Shown piece by piece: positions 1 to 7,742 of a DNA stretch of 64,000 nucleotides. Position numbers and translations under genes: made by a program. The notes under the pieces are model-generated. The model saw nothing but the letters and a program-made list of their open reading frames with translations, ran no database searches and was not told the origin of the DNA. This stretch comes from Pseudoxanthomonas sp. CF125. GTDB lineage: Bacteria > Pseudomonadota > Gammaproteobacteria > Xanthomonadales > Xanthomonadaceae. Location of the stretch: positions 867,853-931,852 of the forward strand of contig NZ_FNLD01000002.1 of assembly GCF_900104085.1 (NCBI RefSeq), written 5' to 3'. Numbering within the stretch: position 1 is the stretch's first letter; each line of letters starts with the position of its first letter.

Positions 1-487
1 CGAGCACGAACAGCAGGTCCGAAAGCCGATTGAGATAGCGGATGGCTTCCGGCCGCACGGCATCGTGCCGCGCCAGGGTCACGGTCTCGCGTTCGGCGCG
101 GCGCACGATGGTGCGCGCCAGATGGCAGCGCGCAGCGGCTTCGCCGCCGGCCGGCAGGATGAAATCCTTGAGTGGGGGCAGGGCTTCGTTGTACTGGTCG
201 AGCTGGCGTTCCAGCGCGTCGACATCTTCGCCGCTGATCGCCGCATGTCCGGGAATGCAGAGCTCGCCGCCCAGGTCGAACAACTGGTGCTGCACGGTGG
301 TCAGCAACGCACGGATATCGTCGGGCACCTGCGCCGCAAGGACCACGCCGATGCTGGAATTGGCTTCGTCCACCGTCCCGTAGGCGTTGACCCGCGCCGA
401 ATCCTTGCCGACCCGCGTGCCGTCTCCGAGACCGGTAGTACCGTCGTCGCCGGTGCGGGTGTAGATCTTGGACAGGCGGTTACCCAC
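1..487 (-). CDS. Cob(I)alamin adenosyltransferase, PduO type (C-terminus outside window)
   Basis: The enzyme transfers the 5'-deoxyadenosyl group of ATP to cob(I)alamin, giving adenosylcobalamin in the cytoplasm. The visible 162 residues start with the ATP-binding stretch RTGDDGTTGLGDG and then VNAYGTVDEANSSIG, both typical of the PduO-type family, whose members are about 180-190 aa, so little is missing. A GTG start at 485-487 fits the family N-terminus; there is no good ATG. It begins 20 bases after the stop of the BtuM-like transporter on the same strand, so uptake and adenosylation are probably one transcript. Family call is firm; the distal end is not visible. Confidence 0.9.
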   Translation of the reverse strand, partial: MGNRLSKIYTRTGDDGTTGLGDGTRVGKDSARVNAYGTVDEANSSIGVVLAAQVPDDIRALLTTVQHQLFDLGGELCIPGHAAISGEDVDALERQLDQYNEALPPLKDFILPAGGEAAARCHLARTIVRRAERETVTLARHDAVRPEAIRYLNRLSDLLFVL

Positions 488-507
488 GAGGCAGCCCTAT
501 GCGCGGC

Positions 508-1122
508 TCAGCGCGGCGCTTTGGCCCGCGCCCGCAGGCGCGCCGCCTGGGTGACGCCGACGTGGACGATGACCGCCAGGCCGACATAGATCGCGGTGGT
601 GCGCAGATAGGGGACGAACCAGTCGCTGTAGTTCTTCCACCAGCCGGCGAAACTCGGGTCGGCGACGCTGTCGCTGATCCAGTAGAAGCTGCCCTGGCTC
701 AGCAGGTGGCAGAGCACCACCGAGGCGAACAGGCTTACGGCCAGCACGGCCAACACCTTGCCGTTGCTTTGGGCGCCTTCGGCCGAGCTGTAGTAGCGGC
801 GCACCAGCATGCCGCCGAACCAGAGGGCGAAGTAGGCGGGGATGAGGAACCAGTACGCGGCCGACATGCAGTAATGGGCGAAGAAATCCATGCCCTGGCC
901 GCTGATCACCACGTAGTCCACCAGCACTGCCAGCGCCATGAACACGGGAAATGCCCAGCGCGTCCAGCCGCGCAGGTAGAAACCGCCCAGGAAGAACGCG
1001 GCCCAGGAGGCATCCGGGATCGGGCCCAGATGGGTCAGGGAAGCGGGCAGGTTCAGCCGCGTCGCCACCAACAACGAGGCGATCAGGGTGAAGACGATGG
1101 CGCGCTGGGTCGTGATGTTCAT
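508..1122 (-). CDS. btuM: BtuM-like cobalamin transporter, inner membrane
   Basis: A 204-aa polytopic membrane protein with about six hydrophobic segments. It lies directly upstream of the cobalamin adenosyltransferase. BtuM proteins are small solitary B12 transporters related to ECF S-components, often next to this adenosyltransferase, and carry a conserved cysteine near residue 80 that takes part in decyanation. Here the cysteine is Cys85, in FFAHYCMSAAYWF, the expected position. The ATG at 1120-1122 is the only good start. No cobalamin riboswitch fits in the 72 bases upstream. I assign it from size, topology, cysteine and neighbour; no alignment was run. Confidence 0.7.
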   Translation of the reverse strand: MNITTQRAIVFTLIASLLVATRLNLPASLTHLGPIPDASWAAFFLGGFYLRGWTRWAFPVFMALAVLVDYVVISGQGMDFFAHYCMSAAYWFLIPAYFALWFGGMLVRRYYSSAEGAQSNGKVLAVLAVSLFASVVLCHLLSQGSFYWISDSVADPSFAGWWKNYSDWFVPYLRTTAIYVGLAVIVHVGVTQAARLRARAKAPR

Positions 1123-1194
1123 GGAAGGCCTATCCGGGAAGCTCAGGCGCTCATTCTAACGGAGAGCCCATCGCAGCGGGCTTATCATAGGGAC

Positions 1195-2406
1195 ATGACC
1201 GAAAAACACGATGTATTCACACACGATGTACTCATCGTCGGCGGCGGCCTGGTCGGTGCCAGCCTGGCCATCGCATTGGATCGGCTGGGGTTGGACGTCG
1301 GCCTGGTGGAAGCCACGCCGGCGGGCGTCATGCCGGCGGTGTTCGACCAGCGCAACCTCAGCTTCGCCGGCGCCACGGTCAACGCATTGACCGCGCTGGG
1401 CGTGATGGCGAAGCTGCGCGCGCCCACCGGCCCGATCCGGCGCATCCATGTCAGCCGGCAGGGCGACTTCGGCAGAACCCGGCTGGAAGCAGCCGATTAC
1501 GGCCGCGAGGCTTTCGGGCAGGTCGTGGTGGCGCGCGATTTTGGCGAGGCACTGGAAGCGCGGCTGTCGGAACTTAAGCAGCTCACGCGGTACCGGCCCG
1601 CGCGCTTTGTCGGTCTGGGTGGCTCGCAGGAGGAATCGCGCAGCTTGCGCATCGCCGACGCACAGGGCGAGCGCGAACTCCGCGCGCGCCTGCTGGTCGC
1701 TGCCGACGGCACGCGCAGCGGCCTGCGCGAAGCCCTGGGCATCGCCGCCAGCGAACACGACTATCGACAAACCCTGTTCGTCGCCCGCATGCGCGCCGAA
1801 CAGGCGCCGGACGGCACCGCCTACGAGCGTTTCGGCGAACACGGCCCGACCGCGCTGCTGCCGCGCGGCGACCGCCATTTCGGCGTGGTGCATGGCGTAG
1901 CCAACGAACAGGCGGAAGAAGTCGCAGCGCTCGATGACGCAGCGTGGATGGAGCGCATCCAGCGGGTATTCGGTTGGCGCGTGGGACGTTTCCTCGCCAC
2001 CGGCGAACGTAGCCTCTATCCCATCGTCAAAGTGGTGGCCGAGCGTACGACCGCTGCGCGCGCGGTGCTGCTGGGCAACGCCGCGCAAACCATCCATCCG
2101 ATCGGCGCCCAGGGCTTCAACTTGGGCTTGCGCGATGCACTGACTCTGGCCGAATTGATCGGGCAAGCGCCGGATCCCGGTGCGTCGGCTTTGCTGGCCC
2201 GTTATGCGGAACGGCGTCGCGAGGACCGGCGACGCACGCTGGAATTCTCCGATGGCCTGGCGCGAGTCACCGGCAACGCGTCACCACTGCTGCGACCGCT
2301 GCGCAGCCTGGGTTTTCTGGCGGCCGATAATTCCGCCGCATTGCAGTCGATGCTGGTGGGCGGGGCGATGGGGTTCCGTGGCGAAGTGCCGGAGCTGTGC
2401 CGATGA
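1195..2406 (+). CDS. ubiH: 2-octaprenyl-6-methoxyphenol hydroxylase, FAD-dependent
   Basis: Flavin monooxygenase of ubiquinone biosynthesis, 403 aa. The FAD dinucleotide fold is at residues 11-40 (VLIVGGGLVGASLA). The second FAD motif near residue 292 reads GNAAQTIHPIGAQGFNLGLRD. GNAAQ is typical of UbiH, whereas UbiI/UbiF read GDAAH, so the motif separates this gene from its downstream paralogue. The open frame continues upstream to 499, but that part lies opposite btuM; the ATG at 1195 gives the normal N-terminus. Divergent from btuM. Membrane-associated, acting in the Ubi complex by homology. Confidence 0.85.
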   Translation: MTEKHDVFTHDVLIVGGGLVGASLAIALDRLGLDVGLVEATPAGVMPAVFDQRNLSFAGATVNALTALGVMAKLRAPTGPIRRIHVSRQGDFGRTRLEAADYGREAFGQVVVARDFGEALEARLSELKQLTRYRPARFVGLGGSQEESRSLRIADAQGERELRARLLVAADGTRSGLREALGIAASEHDYRQTLFVARMRAEQAPDGTAYERFGEHGPTALLPRGDRHFGVVHGVANEQAEEVAALDDAAWMERIQRVFGWRVGRFLATGERSLYPIVKVVAERTTAARAVLLGNAAQTIHPIGAQGFNLGLRDALTLAELIGQAPDPGASALLARYAERRREDRRRTLEFSDGLARVTGNASPLLRPLRSLGFLAADNSAALQSMLVGGAMGFRGEVPELCR

Positions 2407-2420
2407 GCTTTCATGGAGTG

Positions 2421-2586
2421 CGCGAAGAGCAAATCCCCCCTACCCCCCTTTTGCAAAGGGGGAGATGTCATGTCTTCCGAAAAGGAATGATCGAAACATT
2501 CCACACGTCCGCGTCAATTGGGAAAAGCGGTGGCAGTGCTGTTCCCCCCTTTAAAAAAGGGGGGCAGGGGGAATTTGCTCTTCGCG
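2421..2586. repeat. Inverted-repeat element between ubiH and its paralogue
   Basis: The outer ends are inverted copies (CGCGAAGAGCAAAT at 2421 and its complement ending at 2586). They are followed by C-rich and G-rich tracts that pair across the element. Each half holds its own small hairpin (CCCCCTTTTGCAAAGGGGG near 2445 and CCCCCCTTTAAAAAAGGGGG near 2544). It is about 166 bases with no supported gene. It looks like a small non-autonomous palindromic element; it separates the two hydroxylase genes without an obvious terminator U-run. Confidence 0.7.
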
Positions 2587-2617
2587 CGTCAGCAGGTTGC
2601 TCCTGGGCGGCGCAGCC

Positions 2618-3808
2618 ATGAACCGCCGTCGTTTGGATATAGCCGTAGTCGGCGGCGGCGTAGTGGGTGCGGCCTGTGCATTGTCGCTGGCCAAGCTGGG
2701 CCTGGAAGTCGCATTGATCGAGGGTCGCGAACCTGCGCATTGGTCCGCCGGAACGCCAGACCTGCGCGTCTATGCTTTCGCGTCGGACAACGCGGCATTG
2801 TTCGATGGCCTGGGAATCTGGGATTCCGTTCGCAGTGCGCGTGCGCAAGCCTATCGCCGGATGCGGGTATGGGATGCGTCGGGCGGTGGCGAGTTGTCGT
2901 TCGACGCCGATCTGCTGGGTCGCGACCAGCTGGGCTGGATCGTCGAGAACAATCTCCTGACCGATCGCCTGTGGGCGGCGTTGCCGGCGGCGGGTGTGCG
3001 GCTGCATTGCCCGGCGCGGGTCGAGTCGATGGAGCAGGATGGCGCCTCGACCGGAACCGGCGGTGTGCGCCTGCGGCTGGACGACGGCACGCGCCTGGAG
3101 GCGCGGCTCGCCATCGCCGCCGATGGCGCCGATTCCACGCTGCGGCAGCTGGCGGGCCTGCAGGTGTCCGCGCACGATTACCGGCAGCGTGGCGTGGTGG
3201 CTTTCGTCGAAACCGAAAAACTCCACGAACAGACCGCATGGCAGCGGTTCCTGCCGGGTGGACCGCTTGCTTTCCTGCCGTTCGTGGAGGGGCGCAGCTC
3301 CATTGTCTGGACGCTGCCGAACGAAGAAGCCGATCGCGTATTGGCGCTGCAGGACGATGCTTTCGATCGCGAACTGACCAGCGCCTTCGAAGCGCGGCTG
3401 GGCGAAGTGCGCGCGGTCTCACGCCGTGCCGCCTTCCCTCTGCGTCGCCAACTGGCCGACGCCTATGTTTCCGGCAAGGTGCTGCTGATGGGCGATGCGG
3501 CGCACGTGGTGCATCCGCTAGCCGGGCAGGGCGTCAACCTGGGTTTGCGCGACGTGGCGAGATTGCGGGACGCTATTGCCGATGCGCAGTCGCGGTGCGC
3601 GGACTGGTCTTCGCCGCACCGCCTCGCGCGCTGGGCGCGCGAGTGCCGTAGCGAGAATGCGGCCGCGGCGTACGCGTTCGACGGCATCAACCAGGTGTTC
3701 TCGAACGACGAGATGCACGCCACGCTGTTGCGCGGGTTCGCATTGGGAATGGCGGGAAAATTGCCGCCGCTGGCGGCGCTGTTCTGGCGCAAGGCTTCGG
3801 GGTTGTAG
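2618..3808 (+). CDS. UbiH/UbiF/VisC-family FAD hydroxylase (UbiI/UbiF-like)
   Basis: A 396-aa flavin monooxygenase, paralogue of the upstream gene, probably doing another ring hydroxylation in ubiquinone synthesis. The FAD fold is at residues 6-35 (IAVVGGGVVGAACALSLAKLG). The second motif near residue 290 is GDAAHVVHPLAGQGVNLGLRD, the GDAAH form of UbiI/UbiF/VisC. The start is the ATG at 2618 just before NRRRLDIAVVGGG; an in-frame TTG at 2597 has no better ribosome site. Which ring position it hydroxylates cannot be told from sequence alone, so I give no symbol. Confidence 0.8.
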   Translation: MNRRRLDIAVVGGGVVGAACALSLAKLGLEVALIEGREPAHWSAGTPDLRVYAFASDNAALFDGLGIWDSVRSARAQAYRRMRVWDASGGGELSFDADLLGRDQLGWIVENNLLTDRLWAALPAAGVRLHCPARVESMEQDGASTGTGGVRLRLDDGTRLEARLAIAADGADSTLRQLAGLQVSAHDYRQRGVVAFVETEKLHEQTAWQRFLPGGPLAFLPFVEGRSSIVWTLPNEEADRVLALQDDAFDRELTSAFEARLGEVRAVSRRAAFPLRRQLADAYVSGKVLLMGDAAHVVHPLAGQGVNLGLRDVARLRDAIADAQSRCADWSSPHRLARWARECRSENAAAAYAFDGINQVFSNDEMHATLLRGFALGMAGKLPPLAALFWRKASGL

Positions 3809-3876
3809 CTTTTGCCTCCTCCCTTCGGACTGGAGGGGAGGATTGAGGAGGGGGCTCTTCGCGTTAAACCTTCAGT

Positions 3877-3965
3877 CGTCATCCCCGCGAAGGCGGGGAT
3901 CCAGAGACTTTAGCTCTTCGCGACAAGAGCAAAGTCGCTGGGTCCCCGCCTTCGCGGGGATGACG
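3877..3965. repeat. Paired palindromic repeat, GTCATCCCCGCGAAGG family
   Basis: Two near-identical copies of a hairpin beginning CGTCATCCCCGCGAAGGCGG face each other about 34 bases apart. A separate C/G-rich dyad (CCTCCTCCC ... GGGGAGGATTGAGGAGGG) lies at 3815-3852. Further copies of the main family are near 7628, 18291, 25948, 26008 and 27693. Non-coding; lies between convergent genes, where it could also end transcription. Confidence 0.85.
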
Positions 3966-3992
3966 ATTCGAAATGTCAGCGCTGTTCCGGTC

Positions 3993-4715
3993 TCACCCCG
4001 GAATAAACGGGAACACGATCTTCAACAATCCCTTCAACCCGCCTTCAGCGGTGCTCGCGATCGCCTTCGCACCCAGGCTGTTGAGCGCGTTGCGCACTTC
4101 CTGCCAGCGCAATTTGGTCACGTCCTTCTTCAACAGGTCGGCGACTTCTTCTGCGGCGGGCGCCAGTTTGTTCAACTCATCGGCGATCGCTTTCGGATCG
4201 GGCTGCAGGTAGCCCCACTTCTCGGCGATCTTGAGCAGCGTGTCGAAACGCACCGCCACCACATCGCGATTACGCTCGTACACCGGCAGCGCGCCCACAT
4301 CGAGGATGGCCTGCTCGAATTGCTGTTGGTCGTCCGGGTGCTCGACGCGTACCGCCAGGAAACCTTCCTTCTTGCTGCGCTCGCTGACGTGCTTGGCGCC
4401 GGAACGCAGGTTGTCTTCGGTCAGCACGCTGGCCACGATCCGTTGCAGGGCCGCATCGCTTTCCTCCGGCACCAGTGCCCGCCAGCGCGCGTAACCGTCG
4501 CGGCGCAAGGCCTTGACCTTGGCCGGGGTGACCCGCAGGCGCAATGCGGCGGCGGCGTTGGAATCGCTGCGCTGGATGGCGCCGTCGCGTTCCAGCAATA
4601 CGAAGATCAGCAACTCCAGATCGCGTTTGGTCAGCGACTGAAATCCCTGCAGCAGGGTCAGTCGCAGGAATTCGTTGGCGAACCCGGCAGGGTCCTTGAG
4701 TTCGATGGGTTGCAT
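3993..4715 (-). CDS. Conserved-looking protein of unknown function, 240 aa
   Basis: I do not recognise the family. Residues 25-80 look like a helix-turn-helix module (LTKRDLELLIFVLLERDG, then LRVTPAKVKALRRDGYARW). The middle is charged and helical (ERSKKEGFLAVRVEHPDDQQQ). The C-terminus is a small Gly/Ala/Ile-rich hydrophobic stretch that could touch a membrane. The frame stays open upstream to 5423, but that part overlaps two other genes; the ATG at 4713-4715, preceded by GAGGA, is the start. It is the last of three same-strand genes, with an 80-base gap before it. No signal peptide; probably cytoplasmic. Confidence 0.7.
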   Translation of the reverse strand: MQPIELKDPAGFANEFLRLTLLQGFQSLTKRDLELLIFVLLERDGAIQRSDSNAAAALRLRVTPAKVKALRRDGYARWRALVPEESDAALQRIVASVLTEDNLRSGAKHVSERSKKEGFLAVRVEHPDDQQQFEQAILDVGALPVYERNRDVVAVRFDTLLKIAEKWGYLQPDPKAIADELNKLAPAAEEVADLLKKDVTKLRWQEVRNALNSLGAKAIASTAEGGLKGLLKIVFPFIPG

Positions 4716-4795
4716 GGCCGCGGTCCTCTTCAGGGGAGTAGCTTGCCACGGCGGCGTTGCAGGGGATGAGATCCCGACGGCGCCAGCGGCGCCGC

Positions 4796-5131
4796 TCAGC
4801 GCGCCAGCGCGTAGGCGGCGAGGGCAAAAGCCAGAATTGCGACGGTGGTCGCGATCAAGGTCAGCTGGCTGGCGCGGCGCAATCGGCGCTCTGCCTGGTC
4901 CGCGCCCACCTGTAGGACTTCGATGGTCTTCTGCATGTCGGTGGCCAGCTTCTTGATCGAGTCCGCATTCTGCGTCGCCGCATCCTGCAACTGGGCGATC
5001 TGCTCGCCGATCAAATCCATTCGCGGCTGGTGGCTGTTGTCCACCTGCGGGGTGCGGGTGAACAAAGGGCGCGCCATGCGGATGATTTCGGGCAGCGAGG
5101 ACGCGGCGATGGTGATCCAGGTCGCGGCCAT
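4796..5131 (-). CDS. Small coiled-coil protein with C-terminal membrane anchor, unknown function
   Basis: 111 aa, family not recognised. Residues 35-85 are a polar, helix-forming segment with heptad-like spacing (DLIGEQIAQLQDAATQNADS). The last 24 residues are one hydrophobic membrane span (LTLIATTVAILAFALAAYALA), so it looks tail-anchored with the coil in the cytoplasm. It begins 3 bases after the stop of the PhnA-like gene, so the two are almost certainly translated from one message. Confidence 0.65.
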   Translation of the reverse strand: MAATWITIAASSLPEIIRMARPLFTRTPQVDNSHQPRMDLIGEQIAQLQDAATQNADSIKKLATDMQKTIEVLQVGADQAERRLRRASQLTLIATTVAILAFALAAYALAR

Positions 5132-5134
5132 GGC

Positions 5135-5347
5135 TCAGGCCTTCTTGAGGAAGCAGGTCTTCAGCACCAGGTCCTTGATCTTCTCGACCTTGCATTCGAT
5201 CTCTTCCTCGTCGTCGGTCAGGCGGATGCCTTTGATCAGCGTGCCGCGCTTGATCGTCAGCGAGGTGCCCTTGACCTTGAGATCCTTGATGACGGTGACC
5301 GAATCGCCGTCGCTGAGCGGAGTGCCGTTGCTGTCTTTTACGTTCAT
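5135..5347 (-). CDS. PhnA/YjdM C-terminal-domain protein
   Basis: 70 aa, matching the C-terminal domain of PhnA (YjdM): VKDSNGTPLSDGDSVTVIKDL, then a short beta-rich region ending LVLKTCFLKKA. The zinc-ribbon half of full-length YjdM (about 110 aa) is absent, so this is the stand-alone C-domain form. Despite the name, PhnA has no proven role in phosphonate use. First gene of a three-gene set running to 3993. ATG at 5345-5347, with AAGGAACC just upstream. Confidence 0.8.
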   Translation of the reverse strand: MNVKDSNGTPLSDGDSVTVIKDLKVKGTSLTIKRGTLIKGIRLTDDEEEIECKVEKIKDLVLKTCFLKKA

Positions 5348-5378
5348 AGCGGTTCCTTCGTAAGTTGCAATGCCTATT

Positions 5379-5454
5379 GTAGGAGCGAGCCCTGCCCGCG
5401 AAGCTTTTCAGGCTGTCAGACAATAAAGCGTCGCGGGCAGGGCCCGCTCCTACA
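5379..5454. repeat. Paired palindromic repeat, GTAGGAGCGGGCCCTGCCCG family
   Basis: Two inverted copies beginning TGTAGGAGCGAGCCCTGCCC with about 31 bases between them. The left copy differs from the right by one base (gag for ggg). Other members are at 6521-6592 and 21848-21920. Lies between the PhnA-like gene and rlmM. Confidence 0.85.
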
Positions 5455-5462
5455 GGAAGGCG

Positions 5463-6509
5463 TCATCGTGTTGTGGTGGCGAAGACGGTGATCTCCTCGC
5501 GGTCGTGGTAAAGCTGCTTGGCGCGGATGGTCACCGGCTTTTCGGATTGTTCGGCGAAAAGATTCAGGCACAACCTCGTTTCGTCCCAGCGTTTCTTCAT
5601 CGGCAGCTTCAGGTTGAAGACTGCATGCTTGCACCAGCCTTCGCGGAACCAGGTGGCCATGCGTTCGGCCACGCGCCGTGGCTGTTCCACCATGTCGCAG
5701 ACCATCCAGTCCAGCGATTGCGAAGGCTTCCATTGGAAACCGTCCGCGCGCAGGTGCTCCACCAACCCGCTATCCATCACGTTCTGGCGCAGCGGTCCGT
5801 TGTCCACGCTGATCACGCGCAGGTGATGGCGGGTGAGGATCCAGGTCCAGCCGCCCGGTGCGGCGCCCAGGTCGGCGGCGGTCATGCCCGCTTTCAGCAG
5901 CGTTTCGCGCTCCTGTGGGTCGAGTAGCGTCAGCAGGGCTTCTTCGAGTTTCAAGGCCGAACGCGAAGGCGCGTCCGACAGGAGTTTCAGGCGAGGGATG
6001 CCCAGCGGCCAAGCGGAACTGTCTTGAGGATCAGCAATAGCCAGGAAGGCATGGTCGCCGTCCACGAAGACGACGTGCAAGCGGGGAAGCCGCGGATTTT
6101 CCTTGTCCGTCATCAGGCCGGCCTTGCGCAACGCCGGACGCAAGGCATTGCCGAAGCTGCGCGCCAATCCGGCCAGCGGCTTGGCGACATCCGAATCGGG
6201 ATGCTCGACCCACAGATCACCGAAGCGGGATTGGCCCGCCAGCGCAGCGAGCATGGGAGCGATGCGGTCCTTGGGATCGAGCCCGCGCAGTTCCGCGATC
6301 AGGCGCAGTTTCTGCCGCGCATAGATCAGTTCGCGCCACGGCAACGCTTCCGAAAGCGCCGCGCCGTCGTCGCAGACGAAGACCACGTGGGCGCTGTTGC
6401 GTTCGGTGCGCGCATAGCCGGGATGGCCGGCTATTGCCGCGCGTTCGCTGAGTTCGGCCGCAAGCTCAGGCTCGAAGCCCTGGCGGCAATAGCAGAGCAG
6501 GCCGGTCAT
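5463..6509 (-). CDS. rlmM: 23S rRNA 2'-O-ribose C2498 methyltransferase
   Basis: Methylates the 2'-OH of C2498 in 23S rRNA using SAM, in the cytoplasm. 348 aa against about 360 in Escherichia coli. The N-terminal THUMP-like region starts MTGLLCYCRQGFEPELAAEL, characteristic of RlmM. The Rossmann SAM motif is ADLGAAPGGWTW near residue 215. The catalytic tetrad region follows, with DWMVCDMVEQP and FNLKLPMKKRW. It stands alone, flanked on both sides by the same palindromic repeat family. Confidence 0.92.
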   Translation of the reverse strand: MTGLLCYCRQGFEPELAAELSERAAIAGHPGYARTERNSAHVVFVCDDGAALSEALPWRELIYARQKLRLIAELRGLDPKDRIAPMLAALAGQSRFGDLWVEHPDSDVAKPLAGLARSFGNALRPALRKAGLMTDKENPRLPRLHVVFVDGDHAFLAIADPQDSSAWPLGIPRLKLLSDAPSRSALKLEEALLTLLDPQERETLLKAGMTAADLGAAPGGWTWILTRHHLRVISVDNGPLRQNVMDSGLVEHLRADGFQWKPSQSLDWMVCDMVEQPRRVAERMATWFREGWCKHAVFNLKLPMKKRWDETRLCLNLFAEQSEKPVTIRAKQLYHDREEITVFATTTR

Positions 6510-6520
6510 GCGAATGCCGT

Positions 6521-6592
6521 TGTAGGAGCGGGCCCTGCCCGCGACTGGAGGTAACCGGTAGAGCTTCGTCGCGGGCAGGGCCCGCTCCTACA
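6521..6592. repeat. Paired palindromic repeat, GTAGGAGCGGGCCCTGCCCG family
   Basis: Two inverted copies (TGTAGGAGCGGGCCCTGCCC and its complement) with about 24 bases between them, just upstream of rlmM and downstream of the deaminase gene. Any promoter for rlmM would lie in or beside the repeat. Confidence 0.88.
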
Positions 6593-6605
6593 GGAATGGG
6601 GGGTG

Positions 6606-7169
6606 TCAATAACGGTCGCCGCCGCGTTCGCCGTAGGTGCGCAGGACTTCGCGCGCCGCATCGCGGTTGAGGTCGCGGACCACTTCGATGCCGCGTTTGT
6701 TCAATTCGCCGATCCAGTCGGCCGGAAGCGGGCCTTCGTCGAATTCGGTCAGCTCCATCACGTCTTCGGCGCGCGCGCCGATCAGCAGGCGGTCGATGCC
6801 GGCCCATACCGTGGCGCCGTAGCACTGGCAGCAGGGTTGCGACGAAGTGGCCAGCGTCACCGTTCCGCCCACCCGTTCGTTGAGGCGCGCGGTCTGCAGG
6901 CGTTGCTGGGCCAGCATGTAGGCCATGTTTTCGGCATGGGCCAGCGAAGTGTTCTGCGGCAGCACGCGATTGACGCCGACCGAGATGATGCGGTCGTCCG
7001 GCCCGAAGACCACGGCGCCGAAGGGCCCGCCGGTGTTGGCGTCGATATTGATGCGCGACAGTTCGATGGCCAGCGCCACCTTGTCGGCATCGCTGGGGTA
7101 AGCCAGCGACGCATCGACGGTTTCGTGCACCCAGGCCGGCAGGGTCAGATGGACTTGCGCGTAGAGCAT
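6606..7169 (-). CDS. Nucleoside/cytidine deaminase-family protein
   Basis: 187-aa zinc hydrolase of the CMP/dCMP deaminase fold. The catalytic motifs are both present: H78-A-E80 (SLAHAENMA) and P112-C-C-Q-C116, which bind the zinc and carry the proton-shuttling glutamate. The substrate cannot be fixed; guanine or another free base or nucleoside is possible. ATG at 7167-7169 overlaps the stop of the upstream lipoprotein gene as TAATG, so the two are translationally coupled. The same open frame runs further upstream but is a shadow of that gene. Confidence 0.8.
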   Translation of the reverse strand: MLYAQVHLTLPAWVHETVDASLAYPSDADKVALAIELSRINIDANTGGPFGAVVFGPDDRIISVGVNRVLPQNTSLAHAENMAYMLAQQRLQTARLNERVGGTVTLATSSQPCCQCYGATVWAGIDRLLIGARAEDVMELTEFDEGPLPADWIGELNKRGIEVVRDLNRDAAREVLRTYGERGGDRY

Positions 7170-7597
7170 TACTGGACCTGCGGCGCCGCGCCGCCAGCGG
7201 GCGCGCACTGGCCGTTGTCGCATTGGCAGGAGCTTATTTCGGCGAAGCCGCAGACGCTCATCATTCCCTTGGCGGCGCAAGCGGCTTGCACTGCCGCCGG
7301 ATCGGTCGCGCTGTCCTTGTTGACGCATGCGGGCATCGCGCCGCAGCAGTTGCCGACGTTCTTCACCGCGCAATCGGCGCTGGTCTTGCAGGAAGTGTCC
7401 ACGACGACTTCCTGCCGGACCTCACGCGGCGGTAGCGGCGAGGACATCGGTGGCGGCGCTTTGGGAGGCGCGGGTGGTGGAGGCGGCGTGGTGCCTGCGA
7501 GGTTGCCGGTAGCCGGTTCGGTGGCTGTAGGGGCTGCGCAGGAAGTCAGCGAAAGCGCGATGGTTAGCGAGATCAGTATTGAGGCGATGAGGCGCAT
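7169..7597 (-). CDS. Cysteine-rich lipoprotein of unknown function
   Basis: 142 aa. Lipoprotein signal ending LSLTSC, with Cys20 as the lipidated residue, followed by a proline-rich linker (TTPPPPPAPPKAPPP near residues 38-52). The C-terminal 70 residues hold ten cysteines (CKTSADC, NCCG, PAC, CQCDNGQC), suggesting a disulfide-stabilised periplasmic domain. ATG at 7595-7597 is preceded by CAGGAG at good spacing; a longer frame to 7684 runs into a palindromic repeat. It overlaps the deaminase start by one base. Function unknown. Confidence 0.75.
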   Translation of the reverse strand: MRLIASILISLTIALSLTSCAAPTATEPATGNLAGTTPPPPPAPPKAPPPMSSPLPPREVRQEVVVDTSCKTSADCAVKNVGNCCGAMPACVNKDSATDPAAVQAACAAKGMMSVCGFAEISSCQCDNGQCAPAGGAAPQVQ

Positions 7598-7627
7598 GGC
7601 GTATCTCCTGTAATCGGATAAATCAGT

Positions 7628-7711
7628 CGTCGTCCCCGCGAAGGCGGGGATCCAGCGACTCAAGGCTCTGAAAGGCAAAGGCACTGGGTCCCCGCCTTCG
7701 CGGGGATGACG
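7628..7711. repeat. Paired palindromic repeat, GTCATCCCCGCGAAGG family
   Basis: Inverted pair of the same family as 3877-3965, with about 30 bases between copies. The left copy has GTCGTC for GTCATC. Sits between glnS and the lipoprotein gene. Confidence 0.85.
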
Positions 7712-7742
7712 GTCTTTTTTCTGGTGCGCCCGTACACCAACA

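Noticed and set aside
1123..1194. Cobalamin riboswitch upstream of btuM
   Set aside because: Only 72 bases lie between btuM and ubiH; a B12 riboswitch needs about 200 bases, and no B12-box-like sequence is seen.
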